Assembly: GCF_004337985.1 (NCBI RefSeq)
Contig: NC_043741.1
Span: 2,112,269 to 2,176,268 of the forward strand
From: Pyricularia pennisetigena
Taxonomy: Eukaryota > Ascomycota > Sordariomycetes > Magnaporthales > Pyriculariaceae
DNA: 64,000 bases
Direction: 5' to 3'
Notes under the pieces: generated by a model
Databases searched by the model: none
Seen by the model: only the letters and a program-made list of their open reading frames with translations
What the model was told of the DNA's origin: nothing
Program-made: the position numbers and the translations under genes
In this document: positions 1 to 10,179 of the stretch, in pieces
Layout of the letters: the number at the start of each line of letters is the position of its first letter
Numbering within the stretch: position 1 is the first letter of the stretch

Positions 1-80
1 ATCTCCCTCCTTGTTTTGTTTTGGGAGAGATGAAAATGCGGAGAAAAAAAGATGACACACCATGGTTGAAGGGTGAAGGG

Positions 81-125
<45 letters not shown>
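81..125. repeat. A45 homopolymer
   Basis: An uninterrupted run of 45 A, followed by one G and nine more A. It is one of three very long A/T runs in this window (the others are at 7257-7305 and 12129-12172). Length may be imprecise because such runs are hard to sequence. Confidence 0.9.
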
Positions 126-127
<2 letters not shown>

Positions 128-278
128 AAAAAAAAATTGGCGGGAGCGCCGGAACTCCAAGCGTCTTCCTGGGTCCTCCTTTTCTTTGACGGCCCAGGGT
201 GTTTTTCTCATGTCGCCCTTGCAGCAGTTTGGCAAGAACCTGGGTAATGAGATGGGATTGATGGGGTTTTGGAGGGGG

Positions 279-311
279 GCCAAAGCCGCCAAAGCCGCCA
301 AAGCCGCCAAA
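279..311. repeat. GCCGCCAAA tandem repeat
   Basis: Three copies of the 9-bp unit GCCGCCAAA plus a partial copy, without substitutions. It lies in a non-coding stretch and has no visible function. Confidence 0.85.
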
Positions 312-2667
312 CTCCCACCCCACCGAATCGCGCAAAAGAGGGACCTTACACAGAACAAGGGGGTGCGTTGTGGGTGTGTGGCAGATGCAACTTCAAAATG
401 GTGAGTTTGGGTTCGAGAGAGCAGCAGTAACAACAACAAGACAAATTGGCACAGGGGAAGTTAAAGGGATGTCCCCTCGAACGCATTCGAAGAATTCCAT
501 GCCACACGCAGTTGATCCTCACGGCGATATTTCCCTAATAGATCATTCGGGAAAATGGGCAGAGAAGAAAGAAATAAAGAACGCAAGAAGAAGAAAAGAA
601 AGAATAAAGAGAGAAAATCAGCCTTGGAAAAAAAAAAAAGTTGTACACGATAGGAGCCTTGTTTTTTTTTTTTTTTTAGTCCGGACGGCCGGACGGTATT
701 CGTGCGTTGTGACACGGCCATTCCAGGATAGGGAAATCTTCAACAACAGGTGTCACACTATAAGCAGGGACTGCCGTTGATGGATGGCGGTTTTTTTCAT
801 GGCGGTGGTTTGTCTGTGAGTGGTTTCCCTTTCAGTATAGGTAGGGATGGATCGGGATGCAAAGGGGGAGGGGAAAAAGGGAGCATAGCAAACAGGCAAA
901 TGTAACCGAGATGGTTTGGATCAAGTGCAAACCGGCGACAGCCGACGGCTTGTTCTCCGTGTGCTTCATTTTCCTGTGTTTTTATTTTGCGTTCTTGACT
1001 CCTTTATCTGTTTCCCCACTATCAACCCCGAGACGATGACCATAGCGGAGAATAAAAACAATAATACAAAAAAAAAATCCAATTACACACAAAAAGCATG
1101 CAGAGAAAGAAAGCAGGGAAGAGGGGTCTTTCTTGGTGGCTGTAGGAGGCTGAGGGTCCAGCAATGCACTGCATCGCTTTTCGTGGTTTCATCAACACAG
1201 CTGGGATGGAAAGGGGGAAATGGAAGTGTTCTGGGCTTTGTTACATAAGCCAACGTGGTCTCTTGGTCGCAACGCAAAGCAAAAAACAGCTGGGGTAATG
1301 GTGGAGTTCGCATGGCTTAGGACCAATAATTATCTGCGCACCCGTCAAAACCAAACTGTCTGATCTGTCATTATCACTGACAGAAAAGGGGGTCGAGTTT
1401 CTTGACAAAGAGAAAGAAAAAGAAAGAGAGGGGAAAATTTTTTGGCAAGCGACAATTTATCAGAAGACTAGCACAAAGCAAGTCTAAGGCTCTTTCATTA
1501 CTATTACCGCACCAAGTAAAATATCAACAGCTCACTATTGGCACATGCAGTAGAACTGAGTTAAAAACCAAGACCCTTGATCGATTGAATCAGATTCTTC
1601 GGGTCAAAGTGAGAGTTGCATACGAGTAGAAAAGAAAAAAATTGGATCCATCACAGGGGATTGCCCCGCTTGTCGTTTGCGCTGGTCAATAATGGCATGC
1701 TTGTTATAATGACAAGTTGCTATCAATCAGTCCGGACAGGTCGGCGGAAGATGAATATTTGATTGTCGATCTCCCAAGGTCTCGCTTATGTGCAGGACGG
1801 GGATGGATCAGATGGCATGTTTTTTTTTTTTTTTTTTTTCTCTCTCTTTACTAGCAACCCGTCGGTTCGGGCCTGGTTGGCTTTGTTTTGCCATGTTCGG
1901 CTAAAATGTGTCCAGCCCGAGCTAAAGCCGTCCGTTGTAGAGGTTTTTGGGTTCGGTACCTGAGTCTTTTATTCTTCACTTGTCTTAGTGCATCGTTTTC
2001 ACCCTGTCTTGGGAGCCGTCAACCAGGCCTAAGTTCTAGAATATTATCAGGTTCTTTGGGTGATGCCTGCTGCATCAGATGAGGAGGCGTGACCTGGGCT
2101 GAAGGCTGACTGACTTGCCTGACCTAACCACATAACCACTCCCACACCTACCTGGTATACCTAGTCCAGTACAATACAATAGTACAGTAAGTACATCACC
2201 CCTTGCTTACAGTGGGGGTCCAGGCGGGCACCCACCAAAATGACGGCCATGTTCAATCGCTGGGTGCTACTACCAGAAATCGTGGCTCAGTCAGATACGA
2301 AGAATAGCATGAAAAATCGACTGTAGAACAAGATGAAATCGCCCCGATACATTGGCTTGCCGTCAGGTACCCGCCCTTCGTTAATTGGGTAGGGACTCCA
2401 TTGGTGCCAAGAGGGCCCGTAAATCTTGTGGGTAAAGTATGTATAGCTTTTGCTTGCGACATTGCAGTTAACACTCACTTCGTTACGTTTCGATGTAATA
2501 AGGTAGTTAGGTAGGTAGATACGGTTTTGCTCTTCTTGCCGGGATCCCGTCAGGCCAGGTACCCCCTTTCGGACCCCCTTTGGGACCTTGCCTATTTTTG
2601 CAAAATATGACAGGCTGCAGATGGACGACTCTGCGCATGCGTCTGAGAGAGTGCGTCAGTTTGTATG

Positions 2668-3720
2668 CGTCTGTTCACAGCTGACTTGGACGGGTTCGAC
2701 TGGGTTCCCCGAACCAGTCCAGCTCGGTGTGTGGTGTATCTGACGGAACAAGCTGGCAGCAACACCACTACCTAGCTAGCCATTGTTGTGTGTGCGTGCG
2801 TGCGTGGAGGATCCCTGGCCCCTCATTAAACTTAGCGTGCATCCAATTCAATTCAACATCGTCCCTTGGGACCCCGGCCCACCGTCTCCTTTCAACGCCT
2901 GACATTGGATCAAATCATCTCCTCTTTTTCTTTGCTCTTAATAATAATTTTCTCCCCCTTCCCCTTCCCGCCGCCATTACCCTCGCCTGGTTATTTTGTT
3001 TGCTTCCTCCTGCTTTTTTCTCCTCCAGCTGTTTTCTTACTTACAGTCTGTCCTCCTTTTTCGGACTGACGCCGCTCCTATTCGGTTCTTTTTTTTTTTT
3101 TTAAACTATTCTTCTCTGCTTCTTCTTTCTTCAACGCTCGCTAAGCCCGTTGTTGTGTGGCCGCCCGCAATCCTTCTTTTCTTCTCTTCGACCGAGATCC
3201 GCGTTTCTGTTCTTTTGGCCAGAACGAACGCTTCGTCCCCCCGCGCCCGTCTTTGCTCACACGCGTGCCCCCACGAGAAACAAAGCCCCAAGAAAAGCCT
3301 ATATTCCACAAAATTTTTTTTCTCTTGGTCTTCTTGGATCCTTTTGACCGCCAAATACAACCTTCAACCTCCTTTTATTTGCAAGAACACTCGTTAATTA
3401 TATACTTGTTCTAATCAATCTTTGGAAGCTGTTTTGGCTGTTTGGGTGCCCTGTGTACAAACGACGCATCTTGCACGATCGAACGCACCCAAAGGAAATC
3501 CTGGAGTCTCTTCAGCAAACGCCGTCAAACGAGCCGCCGCGCAAACTTTCAGTTCAAACGTACACGATACTGCTTGCCTAGCTTTTGAGGCCCACAGGTT
3601 TTTACTTGACAAAGCCTGTACGGCACGAAAAAAAAAAAAAAAACCATTGCAAATCGGGGGAAATATACTTTCACTTTCCCCACGCCAGCTTCAATTCTTG
3701 CGCTTCTCGATTCTCCCAAG
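2668..3720 (+). promoter_or_regulatory. ATG-free, pyrimidine-rich leader/promoter of nrd1-like gene
   Basis: The last ATG on the plus strand before the nrd1-like start is at 2665-2667; the following 1,053 bases contain none. The stretch is strongly C/T-rich (about 2900-3370) and becomes CA-rich before the start codon, as in fungal promoters and 5' leaders. I infer that much of it is transcribed as a long 5' UTR kept free of upstream start codons. It may also contain a 5' UTR intron. The transcription start cannot be placed from sequence alone. Confidence 0.6.
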
Positions 3721-6147
3721 ATGCAGGACATTCAAGCTCCCGCTGGCCCTGTTGGCCGCTTTCCTGGTCATGCTTCGAAGCCCTCCAACAGCGACACTGG
3801 TTTCTCCCACGGCGCTTTCACCTCCAACATTTCTGGTTTCGCCGATAGGCATCCTCGCCGCGGCAACATCCCCAACATCAACACCCAGTCCATGAACCAG
3901 CAGCCGGCTCCCGTTCAGCAGCTCGATATGACTACTCCAAACACGGGCTTGGACATGAACTTTACGCCGCTTCTGCCGTCGCAGCTGTTGCTCGGAAGCC
4001 CTTTCCAGCCCGGCACACCTGCGGCTTTTGCCAACTCGCAGTTCCAGAGCCTCGGAGGCTATGCTCAGCAACAACAGCAGCAGCAACAGCAGCAGCAGCA
4101 GCAGGGTCTTGGTCAACAGATTCAACAGCAGCAAGGCCTCAGCCACAGTGGGCTGACAAGCCCTGTTCAGGGAATGTCTCCTCAAGCTTACCAGGGCATT
4201 GTGTCACCTTCCGCGTACGGTGCCCCGCAGTTCTACTCGCCGCAATCACCGTCTGGCGCCTTCAGCAGTATGAGCAACTCTCTGCAGATGCAGCCGACTT
4301 CGCCGATTGGTATGGCATCAAGCGTTGTCAGCGGCACTAGCCGTACCGTCTACCTGGGTAACATTCCTCAGGACACAAGTGCAGAGGAGATTCTGGGACA
4401 CGTTCGCAGCGGACAGATCGAGTCGGTCAGGCTCCTCGCTGACAAGAACTGTGCCTTCATCTCGTTCCTGGATGCCAGCTCTGCCACCCACTTCCACTCT
4501 GATGCAATCTTGAAAAAGCTCTGCATCAAGGGCCAGGATATCAAGGTCGGCTGGGGCAAGCCCTCTCAGGTTCCTACCTCGGTTGCACTCGCCGTCCAGC
4601 AGTCTGGTGCCTCGCGCAACGTGTACCTGGGCAGCCTGCCCGAAGAGATCACGGAGGAGGAGCTGCGTGAGGATCTGGGCAAGTTTGGCCCCATCGATAC
4701 GATTAAGATTGTTCGCGAGAAGAGCATTGCATTCGTGCACTTCTTGTCAATCGCAAATGCGATCAAGGCCGTCTCGCAGCTTCCGCAGGAGGCCAAATGG
4801 CAAGCTCCGAGGCGTGTGTACTACGGCAAGGATAGGTGTGCTTACGTGTCCAAGACGCAGCAGCAGAACGCTGCCCAGTACCTGGGTATCTCGCCGTCAT
4901 ACGCTCATATGCTCACCGGAGCTGACCGGGACCTGATCTCGAGTGCACTGGCTCAGCAGTCGGTTGCTGCTGCTGCCGTGGCGACATCGGCTGGCGGGCT
5001 CAACAACTTGGGCAACCGCACCATCTACCTCGGCAACATTCACCCCGAGACTACAATCGAGGAGATTTGCAACGTTGTGAGGGGTGGCCTGTTGCATCAC
5101 ATCCGATACATCCCAGACAAGCACATCTGCTTCGTGACTTTCATCGACCCCACCGCCGCTGCTTCCTTCTACGCCCTGAGCAACCTGCAGGGTCTGATGA
5201 TCCACAACCGCAGGCTGAAGATCGGCTGGGGCAAGCACTCGGGCGCCCTTCCTCCCGCCATCGCTTTGGCTGTCAGTGGCGGTGCCTCCCGCAACGTCTA
5301 CATTGGCAACCTCGACGAGACGTGGACTGAGGAGAGGCTCAGGCAGGACTTTTCCGAGTACGGTGAGATTGAGCTCGTGAACACGCTCCGAGAGAAGAGC
5401 TGCGCCTTCGTCAACTTCACAAACATTGCCAACGCCATCAAGGCTATTGAGGCTGTTCGCAGCAAGGACGAGTACAAGAAGTTCAAGGTAAACTTTGGCA
5501 AGGATCGTTGTGGCAACGCTCCGCGCCAGATGCAGCAGGGTCAACAGGCGCAGTCGCCTCGCTCCGAAGGTGTGCCTTCTCCCCCACCCAACGCCACCAG
5601 CCACAGCGGCAACTCCCCGACGACTTCCAACCCTCCCGCCTCGGCCCCGCCGGCTCTCTTCAACGCCAACAATAACCCCTTGACCATGTACCTGAGCCAC
5701 GTGTCGCAACAGGTCAACCAGCAGCATAGCCAGCAGCAGCAGGCTCTTATGAACCAGCAGGCCGCACTGTTTGGCACTGCTGCCTCCTCGCCTAATGATC
5801 TCGGTCTCGAGGTTCCTCAGGGTCCCCAGTCTGCTGGCCACCAGCCCTCGTCAAGCATCTCCAACGGCTTCCTCGGTAACGGCCCTGCTTCGGCATCGGG
5901 CGCTCCCACTATTGGTGGACTGCTTGCTCCTGGCCGCAGCCAGCACAACCGGGCTGTCAGCCTGCCTGCTTTGGCCCCCGGTTATGAGAACGGTGGAACC
6001 AGCCCGAACAGCCTCCAGGGTAACAATGGCGCAGCTCTTGACGGTGAGCGTAGGGGCCATCAGTACCAGGCTAGCTACAACGGTGGCTTTGGCCTAGCTA
6101 TCCAGGGCGGCCTCAACGGTTGGGTTGAGGAGGAGGTCGCCAACTAG
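3721..6147 (+). CDS. nrd1: Four-RRM RNA-binding protein, Nrd1/Mrn1-like
   Basis: An intronless 808-residue protein. Four RNA recognition motifs are visible at about residues 207-280, 299-375, 432-505 and 523-598. Each starts with an RNP2-like stretch (TVYLGNI, NVYLGSL, TIYLGNI, NVYIGNL) and has an RNP1-like CAFISF, AFVHF, CFVTF or CAFVNF. RRM2 and RRM4 end in the related YGKDRC/FGKDRC motif; RRM1 and RRM3 end in VGWGK/IGWGK. A 13-Gln run (residues 116-128) and Q-, P-, S- and N-rich flanks are disordered. The architecture is that of fission yeast Nrd1, a repressor of differentiation that binds mRNAs including myosin light chain mRNA, and of budding yeast Mrn1. A role in post-transcriptional control is inferred from family. 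The start is the first ATG after a 1,053-bp ATG-free leader. The convergent neighbour is another RNA-binding protein gene. Confidence 0.95.
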   Translation: MQDIQAPAGPVGRFPGHASKPSNSDTGFSHGAFTSNISGFADRHPRRGNIPNINTQSMNQQPAPVQQLDMTTPNTGLDMNFTPLLPSQLLLGSPFQPGTPAAFANSQFQSLGGYAQQQQQQQQQQQQQGLGQQIQQQQGLSHSGLTSPVQGMSPQAYQGIVSPSAYGAPQFYSPQSPSGAFSSMSNSLQMQPTSPIGMASSVVSGTSRTVYLGNIPQDTSAEEILGHVRSGQIESVRLLADKNCAFISFLDASSATHFHSDAILKKLCIKGQDIKVGWGKPSQVPTSVALAVQQSGASRNVYLGSLPEEITEEELREDLGKFGPIDTIKIVREKSIAFVHFLSIANAIKAVSQLPQEAKWQAPRRVYYGKDRCAYVSKTQQQNAAQYLGISPSYAHMLTGADRDLISSALAQQSVAAAAVATSAGGLNNLGNRTIYLGNIHPETTIEEICNVVRGGLLHHIRYIPDKHICFVTFIDPTAAASFYALSNLQGLMIHNRRLKIGWGKHSGALPPAIALAVSGGASRNVYIGNLDETWTEERLRQDFSEYGEIELVNTLREKSCAFVNFTNIANAIKAIEAVRSKDEYKKFKVNFGKDRCGNAPRQMQQGQQAQSPRSEGVPSPPPNATSHSGNSPTTSNPPASAPPALFNANNNPLTMYLSHVSQQVNQQHSQQQQALMNQQAALFGTAASSPNDLGLEVPQGPQSAGHQPSSSISNGFLGNGPASASGAPTIGGLLAPGRSQHNRAVSLPALAPGYENGGTSPNSLQGNNGAALDGERRGHQYQASYNGGFGLAIQGGLNGWVEEEVAN

Positions 6148-7254
6148 AAGAAGCTGGATTAAACGGAGACGGGCTGTCCGAAGGGCGGCTCCATGATGTT
6201 GCATGAGATCACTGTCATTCACGGAGGCGGAGGCTGAGTTGTGTTGGATATGACTATACTGGGCGTTTGGATTCGATGCGCGATCCTACTCTTTTTTTTT
6301 TTTTCTTCTCTTCAGACTTTCTGCGTATACCTCGTAATATGTCGTTTTATTCTTGTATGATTTTTTGTATTCTTTTCTATCATTGGCCCACGGCATCCAA
6401 AGTTTTAAACTCTTTTTGTCACGGGAAAGCAGCCCATCGGTCATTTCTACCGACGAGCATTCGAAGGAAGGATGGGAAGAGAGAAATGCAGAGAAGAAAT
6501 GTCACCTCAAAAAATGGGTTGAAACCCAAAGTACATTAATGTGGTGGAAGTGCACAATTTCGCGTTGGGCTACTCGAATAGTCCCGGGCGCAAGAGGTGA
6601 AAAAGAAACAAACAAAAACAAAACAAAAAAAGACGAATTCTTCTCAGTTAGAAGCTTGTGTCACATCAGGACTCTAAAACATGACATGCAGTGACCCGAG
6701 TCGTGTTTGTCTACCAGATCGCTTAGGTCTATCACAGTTCGCATATTCTTGCATCCTCGGCTGAGGCTTGTTTGGTGATGCCTGCTGCCTCGAAGATCAG
6801 CTGCTCCTATTTTTGCCCGCATAGCATTTTACGCCCTTAACCTACCACTGTCTGTAATACGTTTTTTGAACGGTTGTACACATGCTGTCACGAGCAATAC
6901 GGGGTTGATGCAACGAAACAATGACATGATCAACCAGCACGTGGGGATTGTTCAGCTCTCGGACGGCTTATTATCTGGACTATTGAATGGACTTGATAGA
7001 ATGTGGAGGAAGCAGGGGGTGAAGGATGAGATAAAAACTAAAATGAAAAAAATAACGAAAGAAAAGAAGAAAGAAAAATGACAAAAAACCACAAGTCCTC
7101 AAAGTGTTGCCACGGTATCGATCTACGTGGGACTAGAGCCGCCGGGGACAGGTATGTCTGTCCGGTTAAGAAAGCCAAACCAGACTGGGGTAAATAGAGC
7201 AAAGCTCGGGGCATATCCTCCTCCGATACAATTTCAAACGCAGCAACCCTCACC

Positions 7255-7305
<51 letters not shown>

Positions 7306-7309
7306 CAAC
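6148..7309. other. Intergenic stretch between convergent genes
   Basis: This is the 3' flank of the nrd1-like gene and of the single-RRM gene on the opposite strand. It is AT-rich with T runs (6289-6304) and A/G-rich tracts (6597-6634, 7030-7080). I see no coding signal; it probably holds both 3' UTRs and polyadenylation regions. The 49-T run at its right end is listed separately. Confidence 0.6.
7257..7305. repeat. T49 homopolymer beside a stop codon
   Basis: 49 consecutive T on the plus strand. On the minus strand this is an A49 run that starts four bases after the TGA of the RRM gene, so it would lie at the very start of that 3' UTR. True length may differ from the assembly. Confidence 0.9.
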
Positions 7310-8125
7310 TCATCGTATGGTGCCGTCTACCACCATGGGTTGATCCTTCTTGGATCCGGACTTGTGGCTACCGCGGCGGCGGTAGGAACGCCCGGAGTGA
7401 CTGTCGCCTTCAAAATCCCCCACTGAATATACGCTGTTGCTGTCCTGGGTGTAGGTGTTCGAATAGGAGCCCTCTGGGGAGTAGGACGACAACGAGGACG
7501 GGGCGTAGGACCCCGACGACGAGGGCGGCGCGTGATGTTGCTGCTGCTGCGGCCGGTGCGGGCGCTGCAGCTCGACGGCGAGGCGCACGGCGATGGCCCG
7601 GCCCTTGAGCGTCTTGCCCTCGAGCTGGGCGATGGCGTCGTTTGCTGCCTCGTGCGTTACAAGGGTGACAAGGGCGTGGCACTTTTTGCCGCGCTTGCTG
7701 TCGGCCGGTTGGAACTGGATTTTGAGCACGCCGTTGACCTTTTCGAGGAGCTTCTTGACGTCTTGGTGCTGAGTTTGGTCGTGGAGCTTGCTGATGTGGA
7801 TCTTGCGCTGCACCAGACCCGTGATGTACCCGCTGCCGCCGCCGTCCTTGTCGGAACCGGCAACGGTCGACCCGATCGCGGCTCCATCCGCTTCGCTGGT
7901 GGATGCCGTGGTGTGCTGCTGCATGTAATGTGCCTGGCTGGGGTCGCAATCGTACTGGTAGCCTGAGCCATAGGGAGCCATGTACTCGGCGTCGTTGGAG
8001 TAGCCATAACTCCCATCATACTCGCTGCCAGTGGTGCTGTAGGCCCCGGCCCCATAGCTGTGCCCTGAGCTGTAACTGTGCTGCTGGGAATTCCCGTAAG
8101 GCGATACCAAAACTGATGAAGTCAT
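7310..8125 (-). CDS. Low-complexity single-RRM protein
   Basis: 271 residues from the ATG at 8125. The N-terminal part (about residues 1-80) is rich in Tyr, Ser, Gly and Gln. A single degenerate RRM follows at about residues 103-184, starting at KIHISKL and ending at IAVRLAVE. The C-terminal part is Ser/Tyr-rich and ends in a basic RRRGSHKSGSKK stretch. I do not recognise an ortholog; RNA binding is inferred from the RRM. The N-terminus is uncertain. The frame closes upstream with a TAA at about 8224, so an exon cannot simply extend through it. A good donor (GTAAGC at 8375) and acceptor (AG at 8242-8241) suggest a 5' exon, but the frame entered there (with an ATG at 8183) is a different one from the RRM frame. 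A conflict of this kind could mean a missed intron, a sequencing indel, or a non-coding 5' exon. Confidence 0.7.
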   Translation of the reverse strand: MTSSVLVSPYGNSQQHSYSSGHSYGAGAYSTTGSEYDGSYGYSNDAEYMAPYGSGYQYDCDPSQAHYMQQHTTASTSEADGAAIGSTVAGSDKDGGGSGYITGLVQRKIHISKLHDQTQHQDVKKLLEKVNGVLKIQFQPADSKRGKKCHALVTLVTHEAANDAIAQLEGKTLKGRAIAVRLAVELQRPHRPQQQQHHAPPSSSGSYAPSSLSSYSPEGSYSNTYTQDSNSVYSVGDFEGDSHSGRSYRRRGSHKSGSKKDQPMVVDGTIR

Positions 8126-10179
8126 CTGGGACTGGCCCCATCCTGCCGCGTGTAGCGTTGGACCAGGGGTAAAGGTAGGCCATGTTGATGGGGGCAAAGG
8201 GAGCTGCTGGCGATGACACTTTTACGTCAGCATTGATGACCTGCATTGCAAAGATTGCACATGATAGGGAGAGAGAGATAGAGCAACGCTTGATATGTAG
8301 CTTGATCCCGTGCCATGTTGCAATAGCTTTGCTGATGAAAGGGCACATGTTCACATGATCGACCATGTTGCTTACATCGCATTGGCAGGGAGACGACGTA
8401 GCCGTTGATGGCGAGGCCAGCAGCTCAAAATATTCGGACAAGAGTCTTGGTGATCCGATGCTCGGATTGCTTGCAATGTCATCGGCACCGGTTGGGTCAA
8501 AGTTTGTGACACCTGACCCAAACGTCCAAGCATGGGTGTGTGTATATGCGCGCGCCTCATCTAAGTCGGTGTCACAGCCCTTCGCACACTGATACACAAA
8601 CGCCCTTTTCTTGGCGGACAGCACCCGAAACAAGGTCTGTCGAACGTCCACCTCGTCAGCCAGCGGGCGTCGGCAGGATCGAAGATCAGAAATCCCAAGC
8701 TCTGCTGGTCCCTGGAGTACAATGCCGGCGAGATCGATGCCGATGCAATCCAACTCATGGCGCGAAAATACACTTTGGTTCAACATCTATTGGCCCAGAC
8801 GCAGAGACGGTACACACACGGTCAGCATGATATACACTGGTATAGTTATTTGAGTGGACCGGAAGAAACATTAGTCTTGCTGGGACAAGCATTACGAACA
8901 AGCACTATTCAGCTAATAAAAATAAATATGAAAATAAAGGGAAAACGGCACAACTGCCAGCCTGCCTACCTTGCTAAGCCAAGGACAAGCAAGGACTTGC
9001 TTGCTCTAGACTAGATGAAGCGGGCAGCAACCAACCTGAGAGTAACGGGCCCGCAAGCACGCTAGGCTGAAAATGTGTTGGTATGATCTGCCCAGGCAGA
9101 TTCCCTCGTGTGAGACTATATCGATGGACAGGCAGGTCTTAGCCGCCTCTTGAAACTGGTGATACAAGGACGTCTGCCTGCTTTGGCAAATATGATAATA
9201 AGGAACTGTGTTCAGGTCGCCGGCTGGAGCAAGCGGAACTCCAAACATATAGACTTTCCTCCCATATCATGTCTGATTGAGTAACACCTACATCTGGTTA
9301 GAAGGTGAGTGACACTTGAGCTCATAGGCACCTCAATGTAGTAATAATCCAAAAGCAACTGGCATTTTCACTTAAGGGTGCATAGCATCATCAACATGAT
9401 CAGGACTGCATATGAATGCAACGCGCCAACAACTCACTCGGGAAATACGGGGACATCGTAGGCTTCGCCTCAGGAAGACGGCAGGCTTGACTGCTCGAAG
9501 GTTAGTTAACTAGGGGGTTTAAAATGTGATATGTGATAGATTTTCCCGTGGGCGATGCAAACATCGGGTGCCAGTTCGTGAAGCGCGAATCGGTGGCCGA
9601 AGCAGAATGACTGGGCCAAGGGGGCCTCCTGGCGTAGACCTTTTTCTTACTTTTTCTTTTTTTTTTCTTTTTTTTTTTTTTTGTAGGAAAAACAAAATAG
9701 AAAGTATAAAAAGAAAAAGAAAAAGAGCCCATGGCCATTTCCGTCCATCTGCAGCGTCAGCAAGCACAGTGAATGTAAAATGGTGGCATATGCGGTTCAA
9801 AGGTTTGACTGTGTGATGGCGAGGGCAACGAGTAGCAGGTTTACGGGCATTGACACAAACTACTGTCAATTGCATGGCTGTGACCAGCATCCGGGTTGCC
9901 TTCGATACGACCGTTGATGCTGGAGCGGCCGTATCGTGGTATTATTGAGGCAAACATTCATTACTGGCCCTTGGCGCAGAAAGGTTATGCAGTTTGCGGT
10001 TCTGGACTGTTCGCCTGCTGCAAATGGCGCCCCACCTAAACGAGAACCGGGGAATGGAGGGCGTGATGACTGGCTACCTGCAGCAAGCAAACAAAACTAC
10101 AGCCGATTAATGCAAACAAGCATAAGTCGGAAGGAAAGGCAGGTCAGGATGGCTGTAATGGCATTATTGATAATAGCGC
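8126..10179. other. Intergenic stretch upstream of RRM gene
   Basis: It contains the promoter and a probable spliced 5' leader of the RRM gene (candidate intron 8375-8241, minus strand) and the 3' flank of the WDR8-like gene. Around 9640-9725 a T-rich and an A/G-rich tract follow each other. A 256-codon open frame on the minus strand (8016-8786) overlaps the RRM gene start and could include a 5' exon. Nothing else looks coding. Confidence 0.5.

Larger units (their letters stand above)
1..2667. other. Intergenic stretch, no supported gene
   Basis: I see no convincing gene here. Open frames are short, low in complexity and driven by A/T or A/G tracts. The stretch holds a 45-A run (81-125), a 9-bp tandem repeat (279-311), T runs near 662-677 and 1820-1839, and promoter-like sequence between about 2100 and 2560 with repeated short TAGGTA/ACCTA motifs. 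The right end is the probable promoter of the nrd1-like gene. A gene truncated by the left window edge cannot be excluded. Confidence 0.5.

Noticed and set aside
4897..5841. 314-codon minus-strand frame opposite nrd1
   Set aside because: It is a shadow of the RRM-coding frame, with no domain.
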